DNA of 64,000 bases from Bacteroidota bacterium (lineage in GTDB: Bacteria; Bacteroidota; Bacteroidia; JACPRZ01): positions 1 to 64,000 of the forward strand of contig JACPRZ010000007.1 in assembly GCA_016193485.1 (NCBI GenBank), written 5' to 3'. Both the position numbers and the translations under genes were made by a program. Under the pieces are notes generated by a model. It did not search any database, was not told the origin of the DNA, and saw only the letters and a program-made list of their open reading frames with translations. Shown one piece after another: positions 36,126 to 45,162 of this stretch. How positions within the stretch are numbered: the stretch's first letter is position 1; the number at the start of each line of letters is the position of its first letter.

Positions 36126-37954
36126 ACCGTAAATTTTGTTTCCAGACCTTCCCGGCTGGTCAGTTCAATTTTTCCGCCTAAGCGGTCAACGGCAGTTTTT
36201 ACAATGTAGAGACCAAGTCCTGTCCCGGTAGATTTTTCGTTCCCCCTGAAAAACATATCAAAAACCTTATCCTGGATAGCGGACGGTATTCCGGAACCGT
36301 TATCGTAAACTTCAACCCTGATGAAGTTATTACTTTCAATTAAGGTAACACGAACCATTGAGTCAGCGCTCTTTTCTTTTTTGAATTTAACCGCATTATC
36401 AATAAGATTCTGCAATATGGAACGGATGAATGTCCGGTTGCTGTAATATTTCCCCAAAAATTTATTTTCCACATCAAACCGGATTTCTTTAAACCCGGGA
36501 GTGAATTCCAGGTCTTTTTTAATTTCTTCAATAATATCCGGGAAGTTGATTTTTTGTTTGACGGGAGCCGACTGGGATATTTTTATAATGTCAACAAGGT
36601 CAGTCAGGATATTGTCCATTCTTTCGGTGCTTTGCCGTACGAGGTCAAAGTAATTCTGCGATTTTGGGTCGGGCACTTCCATTTTTGCAATATTTATCAG
36701 ACCGAGAAGGGAAAGCAGAGGACTCCTCATATCGTGGGTCGCCCGGTACAGGAAGGTATTCAGTTCGCGGATTTTGAATTCTAATTGTTCTTCGGCTGTC
36801 TTACGGTCGGTAATATTTGAGATAGTTGAAAGAGTTCCGCAATATTTTCCCTGGTCATCGGTAATCGGAGAAGCATTAACATTTATCCAAATTTTTTCAC
36901 CGTCTTTTTTAAGTACGGGTAAATCGTATTGTTCCGATTTTCCACTGCGCCTTTCTTCCGTTTTGCGTTCAATAAATTCGGATTGCCGTCTGTCAGTCAT
37001 CAGTTCAAAAATGTTTTTACCGGTTACATCTTCCCGTGGAACACCGAAAATATCGCAAAACCGGTCATTTACAAATTCTATATGTCCGTTTGCGTCAACA
37101 TATACAAGTCCTTCCCGCATTTTTTCTACCAGGTGGCGGTATCTTGTCTCACTTTTTTTAAGCGACTCCGAAGCGATCTTTTTATCGGTAATATCAATAA
37201 AAGCGCCTGATAAATAGCGGGTGCCGTTTTTTTCTTTTTTAAATGTCATTCGTTCAAAAAACCACCGGTATGAACCGTCAGGCATCTGCCAGCGGTATTC
37301 GAATTCCCGGATGCCCTTTTCATTAAGTTGATTCATCTCCTTCAAAATCCCTGGACTGTCATCAGGGTGGATTCTTTTGGTCCAGAACATAGGATCATCA
37401 ATAAAATTATTTGCAGGGAAACCGGTCAGATCGATAATACCGGGACTGACGTAAACGGATTTCTTATCACCAATCATTTGTATGCAATAAATACTTACCG
37501 GGAGGGCATCTAGGAATGACTGAAAACCCAGATTTTTGGCACAAGGAGGAGTGTTCAGTTTTTTAGTATTGTGTACGCTTTGTTTTCTCCGCAACGCGGT
37601 TACAATTGTTTCGGGTAAAAGCGATAAATTTGATTTAGGAACATAATCAATCACTCCGTTTCTGAAAAGCGTGGCGCTTTCCCTGGCAGGCAATCTGTCC
37701 GATACAACAATAAAAGGGGCTTTTACCGTTTGATCATTATAAATTTTTATTGCTTCTTTAAGATCGAGGCGGGGTAAGGACTTATCAGATAAAATTACAT
37801 CGGGCCTGAAATTTTTTAACGCCTGAATATACTTTGTTTTGGTATCAACGGTATTAAATTTACCTGAATACCCGGCATTTAATAGTTCCTTCCTGACTTT
37901 TCCTGAATCCTGCCTGGAGTGGTCAAGATGGAGAATTCTCAGTTTTGATTCCAT
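36110..37954 (-). CDS. Sensor histidine kinase with N-terminal receiver and two PAS domains
   Basis: Soluble 614-residue protein without membrane helices. Order: response-regulator receiver (1-~125, phospho-acceptor in FRPDVILSDKSLPRLD), PAS/PAC (~150-265; YVSPGIIDLTGFPANNFIDD, EYRWQMPDGSYRWFFERM), PAS/PAC (~270-395; GEKIWINVNASPITD), HisKA with FLYRATHDMRSPLLSLLGLI (His ~407), and HATPase (NLIDNAVKFKKE N-box, VYDNGSGIP, GTGLGLYIVKTAV). The receiver at the N-terminus suggests it is fed by another kinase. No cognate regulator is adjacent. Confidence 0.93.
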   Translation of the reverse strand: MESKLRILHLDHSRQDSGKVRKELLNAGYSGKFNTVDTKTKYIQALKNFRPDVILSDKSLPRLDLKEAIKIYNDQTVKAPFIVVSDRLPARESATLFRNGVIDYVPKSNLSLLPETIVTALRRKQSVHNTKKLNTPPCAKNLGFQSFLDALPVSIYCIQMIGDKKSVYVSPGIIDLTGFPANNFIDDPMFWTKRIHPDDSPGILKEMNQLNEKGIREFEYRWQMPDGSYRWFFERMTFKKEKNGTRYLSGAFIDITDKKIASESLKKSETRYRHLVEKMREGLVYVDANGHIEFVNDRFCDIFGVPREDVTGKNIFELMTDRRQSEFIERKTEERRSGKSEQYDLPVLKKDGEKIWINVNASPITDDQGKYCGTLSTISNITDRKTAEEQLEFKIRELNTFLYRATHDMRSPLLSLLGLINIAKMEVPDPKSQNYFDLVRQSTERMDNILTDLVDIIKISQSAPVKQKINFPDIIEEIKKDLEFTPGFKEIRFDVENKFLGKYYSNRTFIRSILQNLIDNAVKFKKEKSADSMVRVTLIESNNFIRVEVYDNGSGIPSAIQDKVFDMFFRGNEKSTGTGLGLYIVKTAVDRLGGKIELTSREGLETKFTVYLPL

Positions 37955-38053
37955 GAACAGGGGTGATAATATTGTGGTTTTTTAAGAGTTGCCTTTCAAT
38001 AGTGAAAATTTTTAATCCGTGCGGGATAAAGGTAATAAAAAAATCCATATCAA

Positions 38054-39073
38054 TCATTCCGTTTCTTTTCCGGTAATTACTTTTCTCACCGGGACGGCAG
38101 GTTCTAATCCTGCCTGCCTGAATAATTTGTGGAGACGTTTAATAAAAGCGTGTTTTACTGAAAACTGGGAATCGTAGTTCTCTGCCCTTAAAATAATATT
38201 AAAACTGATCCCGGAATCGGTGAAGGCATTAAACCGTACGACCGGGATGAAATTTCCTACCCCCCCTTTTTCTTCCCTCATGGTAATCGTTGCGGCTTCA
38301 ACGGCTACCTGTTCCACCTTTTCCGGGTCACCTGAAAACGGTACGGTCATCGCGACCATAAACACCACTTCATCTGCCGGCAGAGTGAAGTTGGTGATAA
38401 TAGCACCGGATATTTTTGAATTTGGTACGATTATGATGTTATTTGCAGGAGAACGGATGATGGTATTCCTCCAATTGATATCAGATACGGTACCTTCCTG
38501 ACCACTGTCGAGTTTTATATAGTCGCCAGGACGGATATTTCGTGAAATAATTACATGGAAACCGGCAAAAAGGTTTGAGAGAGTATCCTGCATTGCGAGG
38601 GCAATGGCCAGCCCACCGACACCGAGGGCGGTAAGCATCGGGGTAATGGATATTCCGAATAATTGCAGGATGATGAGTAATCCGATTGAAAAAATAACGA
38701 TGCGGGTTATGGTAATCAGGATGGATGTGGCCAGAACCGAGTGGTGAATGGACCGGGTATAATAACGGACCAGTCCCACGCCTGTTTTTGCAAGGGCGAT
38801 TGTTCCTGCAAAGACCGCAAGAATTTTTAAGACCTTCCGGGTATAAAAAAGGTGAATAGGGGAGAGGGGGGCTTCAAGAACTGCAAACCAGGCACCTATT
38901 AAGATAATGAATATGGCGGTAAATCCCCTTAACGGTTTAAAAAATAATAAATCGTCCTTCCATGTTGTTCCCTTTGATAATTTTTTCAGTAACAGCGGAA
39001 CAAGCCATTCGAGAATTATTGCCGCCAGGACAGCGCCTGCCACGATTGATGCCGGTATTAACCATTCCTGCAT
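38054..39073 (-). CDS. MscS-family mechanosensitive ion channel
   Basis: 339 residues with four to five membrane helices. The pore-lining helix is ITPMLTALGVGGLAIALAMQDTLSNLFAGFHVII (~150-185), with the Ala/Gly pattern of MscS TM3. The beta domain follows (NIRPGDYIKLDSGQEGTVSDINWRNTIIRSPANNIIIVPNSKI). Role: pressure release on hypo-osmotic shock, or a related small-conductance function. The 3' end carries an AG-rich tail (VITGKETE). The downstream 99 bases to the kinase gene hold nothing obvious. Confidence 0.93.
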   Translation of the reverse strand: MQEWLIPASIVAGAVLAAIILEWLVPLLLKKLSKGTTWKDDLLFFKPLRGFTAIFIILIGAWFAVLEAPLSPIHLFYTRKVLKILAVFAGTIALAKTGVGLVRYYTRSIHHSVLATSILITITRIVIFSIGLLIILQLFGISITPMLTALGVGGLAIALAMQDTLSNLFAGFHVIISRNIRPGDYIKLDSGQEGTVSDINWRNTIIRSPANNIIIVPNSKISGAIITNFTLPADEVVFMVAMTVPFSGDPEKVEQVAVEAATITMREEKGGVGNFIPVVRFNAFTDSGISFNIILRAENYDSQFSVKHAFIKRLHKLFRQAGLEPAVPVRKVITGKETE

Positions 39074-39092
39074 TGTAATACTATATTGCGAA

Positions 39093-39150
39093 TGCCTGCC
39101 TGCTCTGACGGAGTCCGATACTCGTCAGAGTCATCGGACCGGTAGGCAAG
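39093..39150. repeat. Dispersed palindromic repeat, copy 1
   Basis: TGCCTGCCTGCTCTGACGGA opens a ~55-base palindromic unit with TCCGAT/ATCGGA and CTGACG/CGTCAG pairs ending CCGGTAGGCA. An almost identical copy lies at 51802-51856 within a group II intron relic. Related GCCTGCCGGTAGGCAG pieces occur near 2330. Confidence 0.7.
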
Positions 39151-39210
39151 CGTTTTTAGTATAAAATGAATGTAAAGATAGGTAAGGATAGGGTACGTAC
39201 AGAATTTTAT

Positions 39211-39218
39211 TATCTTTG
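39211..39218 (+). promoter_or_regulatory. Bacteroidetes -7 promoter box for the metal-efflux operon
   Basis: TATCTTTG, exact TAnnTTTG match, 64 bases before the ATG of the HYC_CC_PP gene. The following genes to 49122 are all on the same strand. Confidence 0.55.
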
Positions 39219-39282
39219 CAATCTCAAACTTTAATGCAACATTTTTTCGGAATATCCGTTTAACTACCGAATTTTACAATTT

Positions 39283-39702
39283 ATGCATCATCCCCGCGTA
39301 AAAAAAGCCGCTTCACTAATTACTGCCTGCCTCTTTCTTGCGGCAAATCTTCATTTTATTATCGCAACTCATTACTGCAGCGGAACCATCGCACAAATTA
39401 AGATCGTGGTCGGCCATGGGAAAGCAACATGCGGCATGGAAGATGGAACAAAAAAATGCAATAACGGAAAAGGATTCACAAAAGATTGCTGCAAAGATGT
39501 ATTCCAATCAGTCATTGTTAAGGATAATTATACGCCTCCATCCGATTCGTATGAAATCAACAAAATACCTGTTCCTCCGGGTATTACTTTATTCAGGGAA
39601 TTCATTCTGCATACTGATTTAATATTTACTGATTATACCGATAAATCACCTCCCGGGATCCTTTCCGGTTCTCTTGCTTTTCTCCAGGTTTTCAGAATTT
39701 AA
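39283..39702 (+). CDS. HYC_CC_PP family protein
   Basis: 139-residue exported protein of a Bacteroidetes family named for its motifs, all visible: HYCSG (residues ~31-35, after the signal peptide ASLITACLFLAANLHFIIAT), CC in KDCCKDVFQ, and SPP in DKSPPGILSG near the C-terminus. Extra cysteines (CGMED, KKCNNG) suggest metal binding. The family is typically found with heavy-metal efflux genes, and this copy opens such a cluster. Exact role unknown. Confidence 0.85.
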   Translation: MHHPRVKKAASLITACLFLAANLHFIIATHYCSGTIAQIKIVVGHGKATCGMEDGTKKCNNGKGFTKDCCKDVFQSVIVKDNYTPPSDSYEINKIPVPPGITLFREFILHTDLIFTDYTDKSPPGILSGSLAFLQVFRI

Positions 39703-39810
39703 TTTTACTATACTACTTCAAATGCATCTGCGGTATCGCGGCTGCGGTTTGACTTTTTCCTGTCCCGGATATATTTTTTCATATTTATCAACCATTTTAT
39801 TTTACTAAAA

Positions 39811-40281
39811 ATGTCAACAAAATCCCTTACACTCAATCCCGGATTCTGGATGATTCCGGTATTGGCATCAATTTTCGGATGCTGCAAAGACGAAGAAAAA
39901 CAAAAAGCGGAGCCAGCACAAACAACACTTGAATCCCTGCGCTCGGCTTACGCAAGCGCTTCGGCATTTAACGATTCTCTGAAGTTGTATTCAGAAGAGG
40001 ATATTTCACCCGTTCAGGAATCAAAAGTGAAATATTACGATGCTCAATATCATCATTACGATTCCCTGATGACACAGCATCATGCCGATTGTCATTCGGA
40101 AACGGAAATGGAAGATCATCATTCTTCAGGAGGTATGATGAGTGGCGGTTCCGGAGGCATGATGGGCAACAATAACCAGGAAAATGAATCAGGTCATTGC
40201 AGTAATGGACCCGACTGCCCCTGCTGTCAGACGGATATTGACGGGTTGCATCAGCAACATATTCCTTATCACGTACAATAA
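39811..40281 (+). CDS. His/Met/Cys-rich exported protein, putative metal-binding
   Basis: 156 residues, no family recognised. An N-terminal hydrophobic stretch (FWMIPVLASIFGCC) gives a plausible lipobox. A helical region follows, then a tail full of metal ligands: YHHYDSLMTQHHADCHSE, HHSSGGMMSGGSGGMMGN, HCSNGPDCPCC and HQQHIPYH. Within the copper-efflux cluster this looks like a periplasmic copper sponge or chaperone; that function is inferred from composition and position only. Confidence 0.7.
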   Translation: MSTKSLTLNPGFWMIPVLASIFGCCKDEEKQKAEPAQTTLESLRSAYASASAFNDSLKLYSEEDISPVQESKVKYYDAQYHHYDSLMTQHHADCHSETEMEDHHSSGGMMSGGSGGMMGNNNQENESGHCSNGPDCPCCQTDIDGLHQQHIPYHVQ

Positions 40282-40353
40282 AAATCAAAACATCCCAGAT
40301 AGAGACACGGTGCTCCGTGTCTCTACCTGGAAATCTAATACAAAAACATTACC

Positions 40354-40845
40354 ATGAAAACACTGATATTAATTCCGGTAACAGCAGCAATAGTTTTCTG
40401 TTCTTACCAAAATCTTTTTTCACAATGCCATGGAGGGGGTACAAGCGGTACCCAGTCCTCATCTCATAAGCACGAAACAACTGCGGAAACGCTTCCGGCC
40501 GGCACGGTAGATTCGCTGACCAAATCGGTTTTCAGGGTGTACGGTAATTGCGGGATGTGCAAGAGCCGGATTGAAAAATCGCTGACGGTTGACGGTGTAG
40601 GCAGCGCCAACTGGAACTCTGATACGAAAATGATTGAGGTTCGGTATGATGCGGCAAAAATATCCCAGGACAAAATTCACTCTTTGATAGCATCTGCCGG
40701 TTATGATACCGATCTGGTAAAAGCAAAAGATGAAGCGTACAATAATCTTCCTATGTGCTGTCAGTACGAAAGACCCGGTACCATGAAGGAAAAGAAAGAG
40801 AAAAAAGAACAACAGCAGGATGACGTTTATGAACATCAGCATTGA
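40354..40845 (+). CDS. Exported heavy-metal-associated (HMA) domain protein
   Basis: 163 residues: signal peptide (MKTLILIPVTAAIVFCSYQNLFSQ), His-containing linker, and an HMA ferredoxin-like domain with the metal motif GNCGMCKSRIEKSL (residues ~64-77), followed by VDGVGSANWNSDTKMIEVRYD. After the domain comes AYNNLPMCCQYER, then a charged His-ending tail. The same AYNxLPxCCxxER motif ends the CusB protein at 47539. Likely a periplasmic Cu(I)/metal carrier for the pump that starts 12 bases downstream. Confidence 0.88.
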   Translation: MKTLILIPVTAAIVFCSYQNLFSQCHGGGTSGTQSSSHKHETTAETLPAGTVDSLTKSVFRVYGNCGMCKSRIEKSLTVDGVGSANWNSDTKMIEVRYDAAKISQDKIHSLIASAGYDTDLVKAKDEAYNNLPMCCQYERPGTMKEKKEKKEQQQDDVYEHQH

Positions 40846-40857
40846 AAAAATGTCTCT

Positions 40858-43800
40858 ATGATCAATTACATTATCCGATACTTTCTTGAAAACCGGCTCA
40901 TAGCATTCCTCATCCTGTCCGGGTTTATCGTATGGGGCATTTCCAATGCTCCATTCCGATGGGATTTGGGATGGTTCCCGCGCGATCCGGTACCGGTTGA
41001 TGCCATCCCCGACATTGGCGAAAACCAGCAAATCATAGCCACCGAATGGATGGGACGCAATCCTGAAGACATAGAAAATCAAATTACTTATCCGCTAACT
41101 ACCGCCTTGCTTGGAATACCGGGTGTGAAAGATATACGCAGCACCTCTATGTTCGGGATGTCTTTCGTCTATATCATCTTTGAAGAAAAAATTGATTTCT
41201 ACTGGAGCCGTTCGCGTATTCTTGAAAAATTAAATTCGCTTCCTCCAGGCACATTACCCGTTGGAGTTCAGCCAACAATGGGACCTGATGCCACAGCGCT
41301 TGGCCAGGTCTTCTGGTACACGCTTGAAGGACGCGACACAAAGACCGGAAAACCTGCGGGGGGGTGGGACCCGCAGGAATTACGTACTATACAGGATTTT
41401 TATATCAGGTATGCGCTTAACTCCGTAGAGGGGGTTTCGGAAGTGGCGACCATTGGTGGTTTTGTAAAAGAATACCAGGTTGATATGGACCCTGTGGCTA
41501 TGAAAGCGCATCATATTGATGTGATGCAGGTGATGAATGCTGTGATGAATAGCAATATTGATGTGGGCGCGGCAACCATTGAAGTCAACCGTGTGCAATA
41601 TTATATCCGGGGATTGGGATATATCAAAAAACTTCAGGACCTGGAAAATGCGGTAGTGGATGTCCGCGGGAATACTCCGTTACGTATTCGCGATGTCGCA
41701 AAAGTAAATTTCGGTCCGGCAATCCGCATAGGAGGATTAGACAAGGAGGGCGCGGAATCGGTCGGTGCGGTGGTGGTCGCAAGGTACAAATCCAATCCCC
41801 TTGCAGTAATTGATAACATAAAGAAAAAGATTTATGAACTTGCACCGGGCATGCCTTCAAAAACACTTGCCGATGGAACAGTTTCCAAAGTTACGGTAGT
41901 ACCTTTCTATGACAGAACCGGATTGATTAAAGAAACCATTGGAACGCTTGAATCGGTGCTGTCGCACGAAGTAATCATATCAATTATAGTAATAATTGTC
42001 CTTCTGATGAACATCCGGGCATCATTTGTCGTCTCATTTTTCCTGCCGGTGGGTGTCCTGATGGCATTCAGCGCAATGAAATTATTCGGTGTGGATGCAA
42101 ACATTGTAGCGCTGTCGGGAATTGCTATCGCCATTGGCGTAATGGTTGACCTCGGAATTGTGGATATTGAAAACATCATCCGGCATCTTGAAATGCCCGA
42201 AAATCATAATGCGCGCGGAAGAAAATTACTGGAGGTGGTTTACACGGGCGCTTCCGAAGTAAGAACTGCGGTAACCGTTGCCCTTGCAACAACCATTGTC
42301 GGGTTTTTACCCGTTTTTACAATGGAGGCGGCAGAGGGAAAACTGTTTACCCCCCTGGCGTACACAAAAACATTTGCGATGGTCGCTACTTATATTTCCG
42401 GGATGATTGCTTTGCCGGCAATGGCTTATTATCTGTTTTCAATCCGGTCGGATACAAAAAAAATGCGCAGCATTTTTAACGGCATACTGATCGTTGCCGG
42501 AATATTTTTTACGTTGATCTGGAAAACATATCCCGCGCTTGCGCTGGTCGCTCTCGGCATAAATAATCTGACGGAACATTTATGGGGGGGGAGGTTAAGG
42601 GTGATTCCGAATCTGATTGGCAACGGAGTTATTCTTGTCGTTGCGGTATATTATCTTTCCGTTGAATGGCTTCCGCTTGGAGCGCATAACAGCACATTTA
42701 CAAATTTCCTATTTGTGGCGGTGGTAATTGCCATTGTGCTCGGAGCAATATCGCTTATGGTTCACAGTTACGAAAGAGTGCTGCGGTGGTGTCTGGAGAA
42801 CCGGTGGAAATTCATGATGATTCCTTTTCTCACATTGTTATGGGGAATCACAATCTGGCTTGGAAGTGAAAAAATGTTCGGTTGGGCAGCGGACGGACTT
42901 GGAAAGATAGGATTGAATTTCAGGCAAACCGGATTATGGGAGACCATGATTCATAAATTTCCGGGTACAGGAAAAGAATTCATGCCATCGCTTAACGAGG
43001 GTTCTTTCCTCCTGATGCCCACAACGATGCCTCATTCCGGAGTGGAAGAAAACCAGGAAGTCATTGCGCTGCTTGACCAGCGCGTGCGCGCTATCCCGGA
43101 AGTAGATGATGTAGTGGGAAAGTGGGGACGGGTAAATTCTGCATTGGACCCTTCACCGGTTTCCATGTATGAAAACCTTATCAATTACAAACCTGAATAT
43201 ATTCTTAATGAAGACGGGCACCGCGTAAGGTTTAAAGTGGATAAGGAGGGCAATTTTATTCTGACTAACAATTCAACAATACCTCCCGGAACTCCCCTCC
43301 CTTTGGGAGGGGCAGGGGGTGGGCTTCTTATTCCTGATGCTTCGGGAGAATATTTCCGCCAATGGCGGCCTGAAATAAAAACGGCTGATGACATCTGGAA
43401 GGAGATCGTGAAAATGGCATCCATCCCCGGGATGACGTCCGCTCCTAAAATCCAGCCCATTGAAACCCGGCTTATCATGTTGCAGACCGGTATGCGGGCA
43501 CCTATGGGCATGAAAGTTTTCGGTCCCGATCTGGCTACTATTGAAAAAGTGGGTATTGAAATAGAAAAAGTTCTCAAAGAGGTTCCTTCGGTTTCCGCTC
43601 CTTCTGTCTTTGCCGACCGGATTGTAGGCACTCCCTATCTTGAAATTGAAATTGACCGGGAGGCAATTGCACGCTATGGATTGACGATTGAAGAAATACA
43701 AAACACAATCAGTTCTGCCATTGGCGGGATGAAAATTTCCACAACGGTTGAAGGACGTGAACGTTTTCCTGTGCGAATCCGGTATGCGCGGGAATATCGT

Positions 43801-44712
43801 GATAATCCCGAAGACCTGAAAAAGATTCTTATCCCTACATCAAAAATGGTGCAGGTGCCATTAGGCGAACTGGCCGAAATATCCTATAAACGGGGACCCC
43901 AGATGATAAGGGGTGAAAATACTTTTCTGACCGGTTTTGTGATTTTTGATAAAAAACCAGGATTTGCCGAAGTTGATGTGGTTGAAGAAGCCCATCGGTT
44001 CATTGAAGCAAAAATCAAATCGGGCGAACTGGTTATTCCTCCCGGTGTCTCGTATAAATTCTCCGGGAACTTCGAAAACCAAGTGCGCGCAATGAAACGG
44101 CTCATGATCGTCATTCCCCTTTCACTGTTGATAATATTTATGATCCTCTTTTTCCAATTCAAAACCATTCCGGCTTCTTTTATTCATTTTTCGGGAGTAT
44201 TTGTCGCCTTTGCCGGTGGATTTATCCTGATCTGGCTTTATGGACAGGAGTGGTTCATGAATTTTTCTGTGGCAGGTATGAACATGCGCGACCTGTTCCA
44301 GATGCATACCATAAATCTGAGCGTTGCAGTGTGGGTGGGATTTATTTCCCTCTTTGGAATCGCAACAAACGATGGGGTAATAATGGGTACGTACATTCAC
44401 CAGACATTTGAAACCCTGCACCCGAAAACAAAAGAAGAGGTGCGCGAAGCGGTTGTGGTGGCAGGAAAGAAACGCGTGCGGCCTGCGGTGATGACTGCTG
44501 CCTGCGCAATCATTGCATTGTTGCCTGTTCTGACATCAACTGGCAAGGGCGCTGATGTGATGATTCCGATTGCGATTCCGACATTTGGCGGAATGGTAAT
44601 TCAAATGATGACTATGTTCATTGTGCCGATATTGCAATGCGTGTGGCGGGAAAATACTTTAAATCTGCGAAAAGCGAATTGGTACGAACAATACGAAAAA
44701 AACACAGAATGA
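40858..44712 (+). CDS. cusA: CusA/CzcA-family heavy-metal RND efflux pump
   Basis: 1,284 residues, well above the ~1,040 usual for CusA. Seen: N-terminal TM1, VDAIPDIGENQQIIATEWMGRNPEDIENQITYPL and IPGVKDIRSTSMFGMSFVYIIFEE. The TM4 proton motif is GVMVDLGIVDIENII. Met-rich TGMRAPMGMKVFG lies in the porter domain where CusA has its metal-binding methionines. Extra length comes from additional hydrophobic segments after TM6 (~535-635) and loop insertions, one being a palindromic repeat at 43291-43329. G-tracts at 41358 (7) and 42584 (8) are in frame. The last ~17 residues are encoded by the inverted repeat of the adjoining cassette; the stop overlaps the next ATG (ATGA). Confidence 0.93.
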   Translation: MINYIIRYFLENRLIAFLILSGFIVWGISNAPFRWDLGWFPRDPVPVDAIPDIGENQQIIATEWMGRNPEDIENQITYPLTTALLGIPGVKDIRSTSMFGMSFVYIIFEEKIDFYWSRSRILEKLNSLPPGTLPVGVQPTMGPDATALGQVFWYTLEGRDTKTGKPAGGWDPQELRTIQDFYIRYALNSVEGVSEVATIGGFVKEYQVDMDPVAMKAHHIDVMQVMNAVMNSNIDVGAATIEVNRVQYYIRGLGYIKKLQDLENAVVDVRGNTPLRIRDVAKVNFGPAIRIGGLDKEGAESVGAVVVARYKSNPLAVIDNIKKKIYELAPGMPSKTLADGTVSKVTVVPFYDRTGLIKETIGTLESVLSHEVIISIIVIIVLLMNIRASFVVSFFLPVGVLMAFSAMKLFGVDANIVALSGIAIAIGVMVDLGIVDIENIIRHLEMPENHNARGRKLLEVVYTGASEVRTAVTVALATTIVGFLPVFTMEAAEGKLFTPLAYTKTFAMVATYISGMIALPAMAYYLFSIRSDTKKMRSIFNGILIVAGIFFTLIWKTYPALALVALGINNLTEHLWGGRLRVIPNLIGNGVILVVAVYYLSVEWLPLGAHNSTFTNFLFVAVVIAIVLGAISLMVHSYERVLRWCLENRWKFMMIPFLTLLWGITIWLGSEKMFGWAADGLGKIGLNFRQTGLWETMIHKFPGTGKEFMPSLNEGSFLLMPTTMPHSGVEENQEVIALLDQRVRAIPEVDDVVGKWGRVNSALDPSPVSMYENLINYKPEYILNEDGHRVRFKVDKEGNFILTNNSTIPPGTPLPLGGAGGGLLIPDASGEYFRQWRPEIKTADDIWKEIVKMASIPGMTSAPKIQPIETRLIMLQTGMRAPMGMKVFGPDLATIEKVGIEIEKVLKEVPSVSAPSVFADRIVGTPYLEIEIDREAIARYGLTIEEIQNTISSAIGGMKISTTVEGRERFPVRIRYAREYRDNPEDLKKILIPTSKMVQVPLGELAEISYKRGPQMIRGENTFLTGFVIFDKKPGFAEVDVVEEAHRFIEAKIKSGELVIPPGVSYKFSGNFENQVRAMKRLMIVIPLSLLIIFMILFFQFKTIPASFIHFSGVFVAFAGGFILIWLYGQEWFMNFSVAGMNMRDLFQMHTINLSVAVWVGFISLFGIATNDGVIMGTYIHQTFETLHPKTKEEVREAVVVAGKKRVRPAVMTAACAIIALLPVLTSTGKGADVMIPIAIPTFGGMVIQMMTMFIVPILQCVWRENTLNLRKANWYEQYEKNTE
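43291..43329. repeat. Palindromic repeat read in frame inside cusA
   Basis: CCCTCCCTTTGGGAGGGG plus CAGGGGGTGGG encodes PLPLGGAGGGLL between the NNSTIPPGT and IPDASGEYF segments of CusA. It is the same class of G/C-rich palindrome seen between genes at 28160-28260. Confidence 0.7.
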
Positions 44713-45161
44713 GTAAACCTGAAGTAAGAAGAAAGGATTTATTGTATCCGGAATTGAGTTATCAAATTATCGGATGTGCTTATGAAGTATTCAAAGCAAT
44801 AGGGTACGGTCATTCTGAAAAAGTTTATCAAAAAGCAATGGCTGTTCTTTTTCATGAAAGAAAAATCAACAATAAGGAACAAGTTTATCTGCCTATAAAA
44901 TTTCATGATAAGATAATTGCCAAAAAGTTTCTTGATTTTATTGTTGAGGAAAAAATTGTTGTTGAACTAAAGAAAGATTTTCATTTCTCAAAAGCGCATA
45001 TTGACCAAATTTTAAATTATCTGAAATACAGTCAACTTAAATTAGCAATTCTGATAAATTTCGGAAAAGAAGGTGTAACTTTTAAAAGAATTATTAATCA
45101 AATATGGAATTAAATATGGACTTTTTCGTATTTTTCGTACCGTTTCGTTTTTCGCAGATTT
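44661..45161. mobile_element. GxxExxY nuclease cassette with 40-bp inverted terminal repeats
   Basis: The left arm 44661-44700 begins AAATCTGCGAAAAGCGAATT. The right arm 45122-45161 is its reverse complement with 36 of 40 positions identical, ending TTCGCAGATTT directly before the ATG of the TolC-like gene. A third, direct copy lies at 46402-46440. The unit separates cusA from the cusC-like gene, encodes the C-terminal tail of CusA, and holds one complete PD-(D/E)XK_3 gene. Confidence 0.75.
44709..45113 (+). CDS. GxxExxY protein (PD-(D/E)XK_3 superfamily)
   Basis: 134 residues, intact. Family motifs: LSYQIIGCAYEVFKAIGYGHSEKVYQKA (GxxExxY as GHSEKVY), the nuclease-like LDFIVEEKIVVELKKD (D...E-x-K), IDQILNYLKYSQLKLAILINFG and a C-terminal FKRIINQIWN. 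The fold suggests DNA cleavage, but no activity is established for the family. Start ATG at 44709, overlapping the cusA stop by 4 bases and lying just inside the left inverted repeat. It has no evident link with metal efflux; its flanks suggest it arrived as a mobile cassette. Confidence 0.88.
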   Translation: MSKPEVRRKDLLYPELSYQIIGCAYEVFKAIGYGHSEKVYQKAMAVLFHERKINNKEQVYLPIKFHDKIIAKKFLDFIVEEKIVVELKKDFHFSKAHIDQILNYLKYSQLKLAILINFGKEGVTFKRIINQIWN

Positions 45162-45162
45162 T

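Noticed and set aside
40459-41082. 207-residue minus-strand ORF opposite the HMA gene and cusA
   Set aside because: Antisense to two strongly supported genes with conserved motifs.
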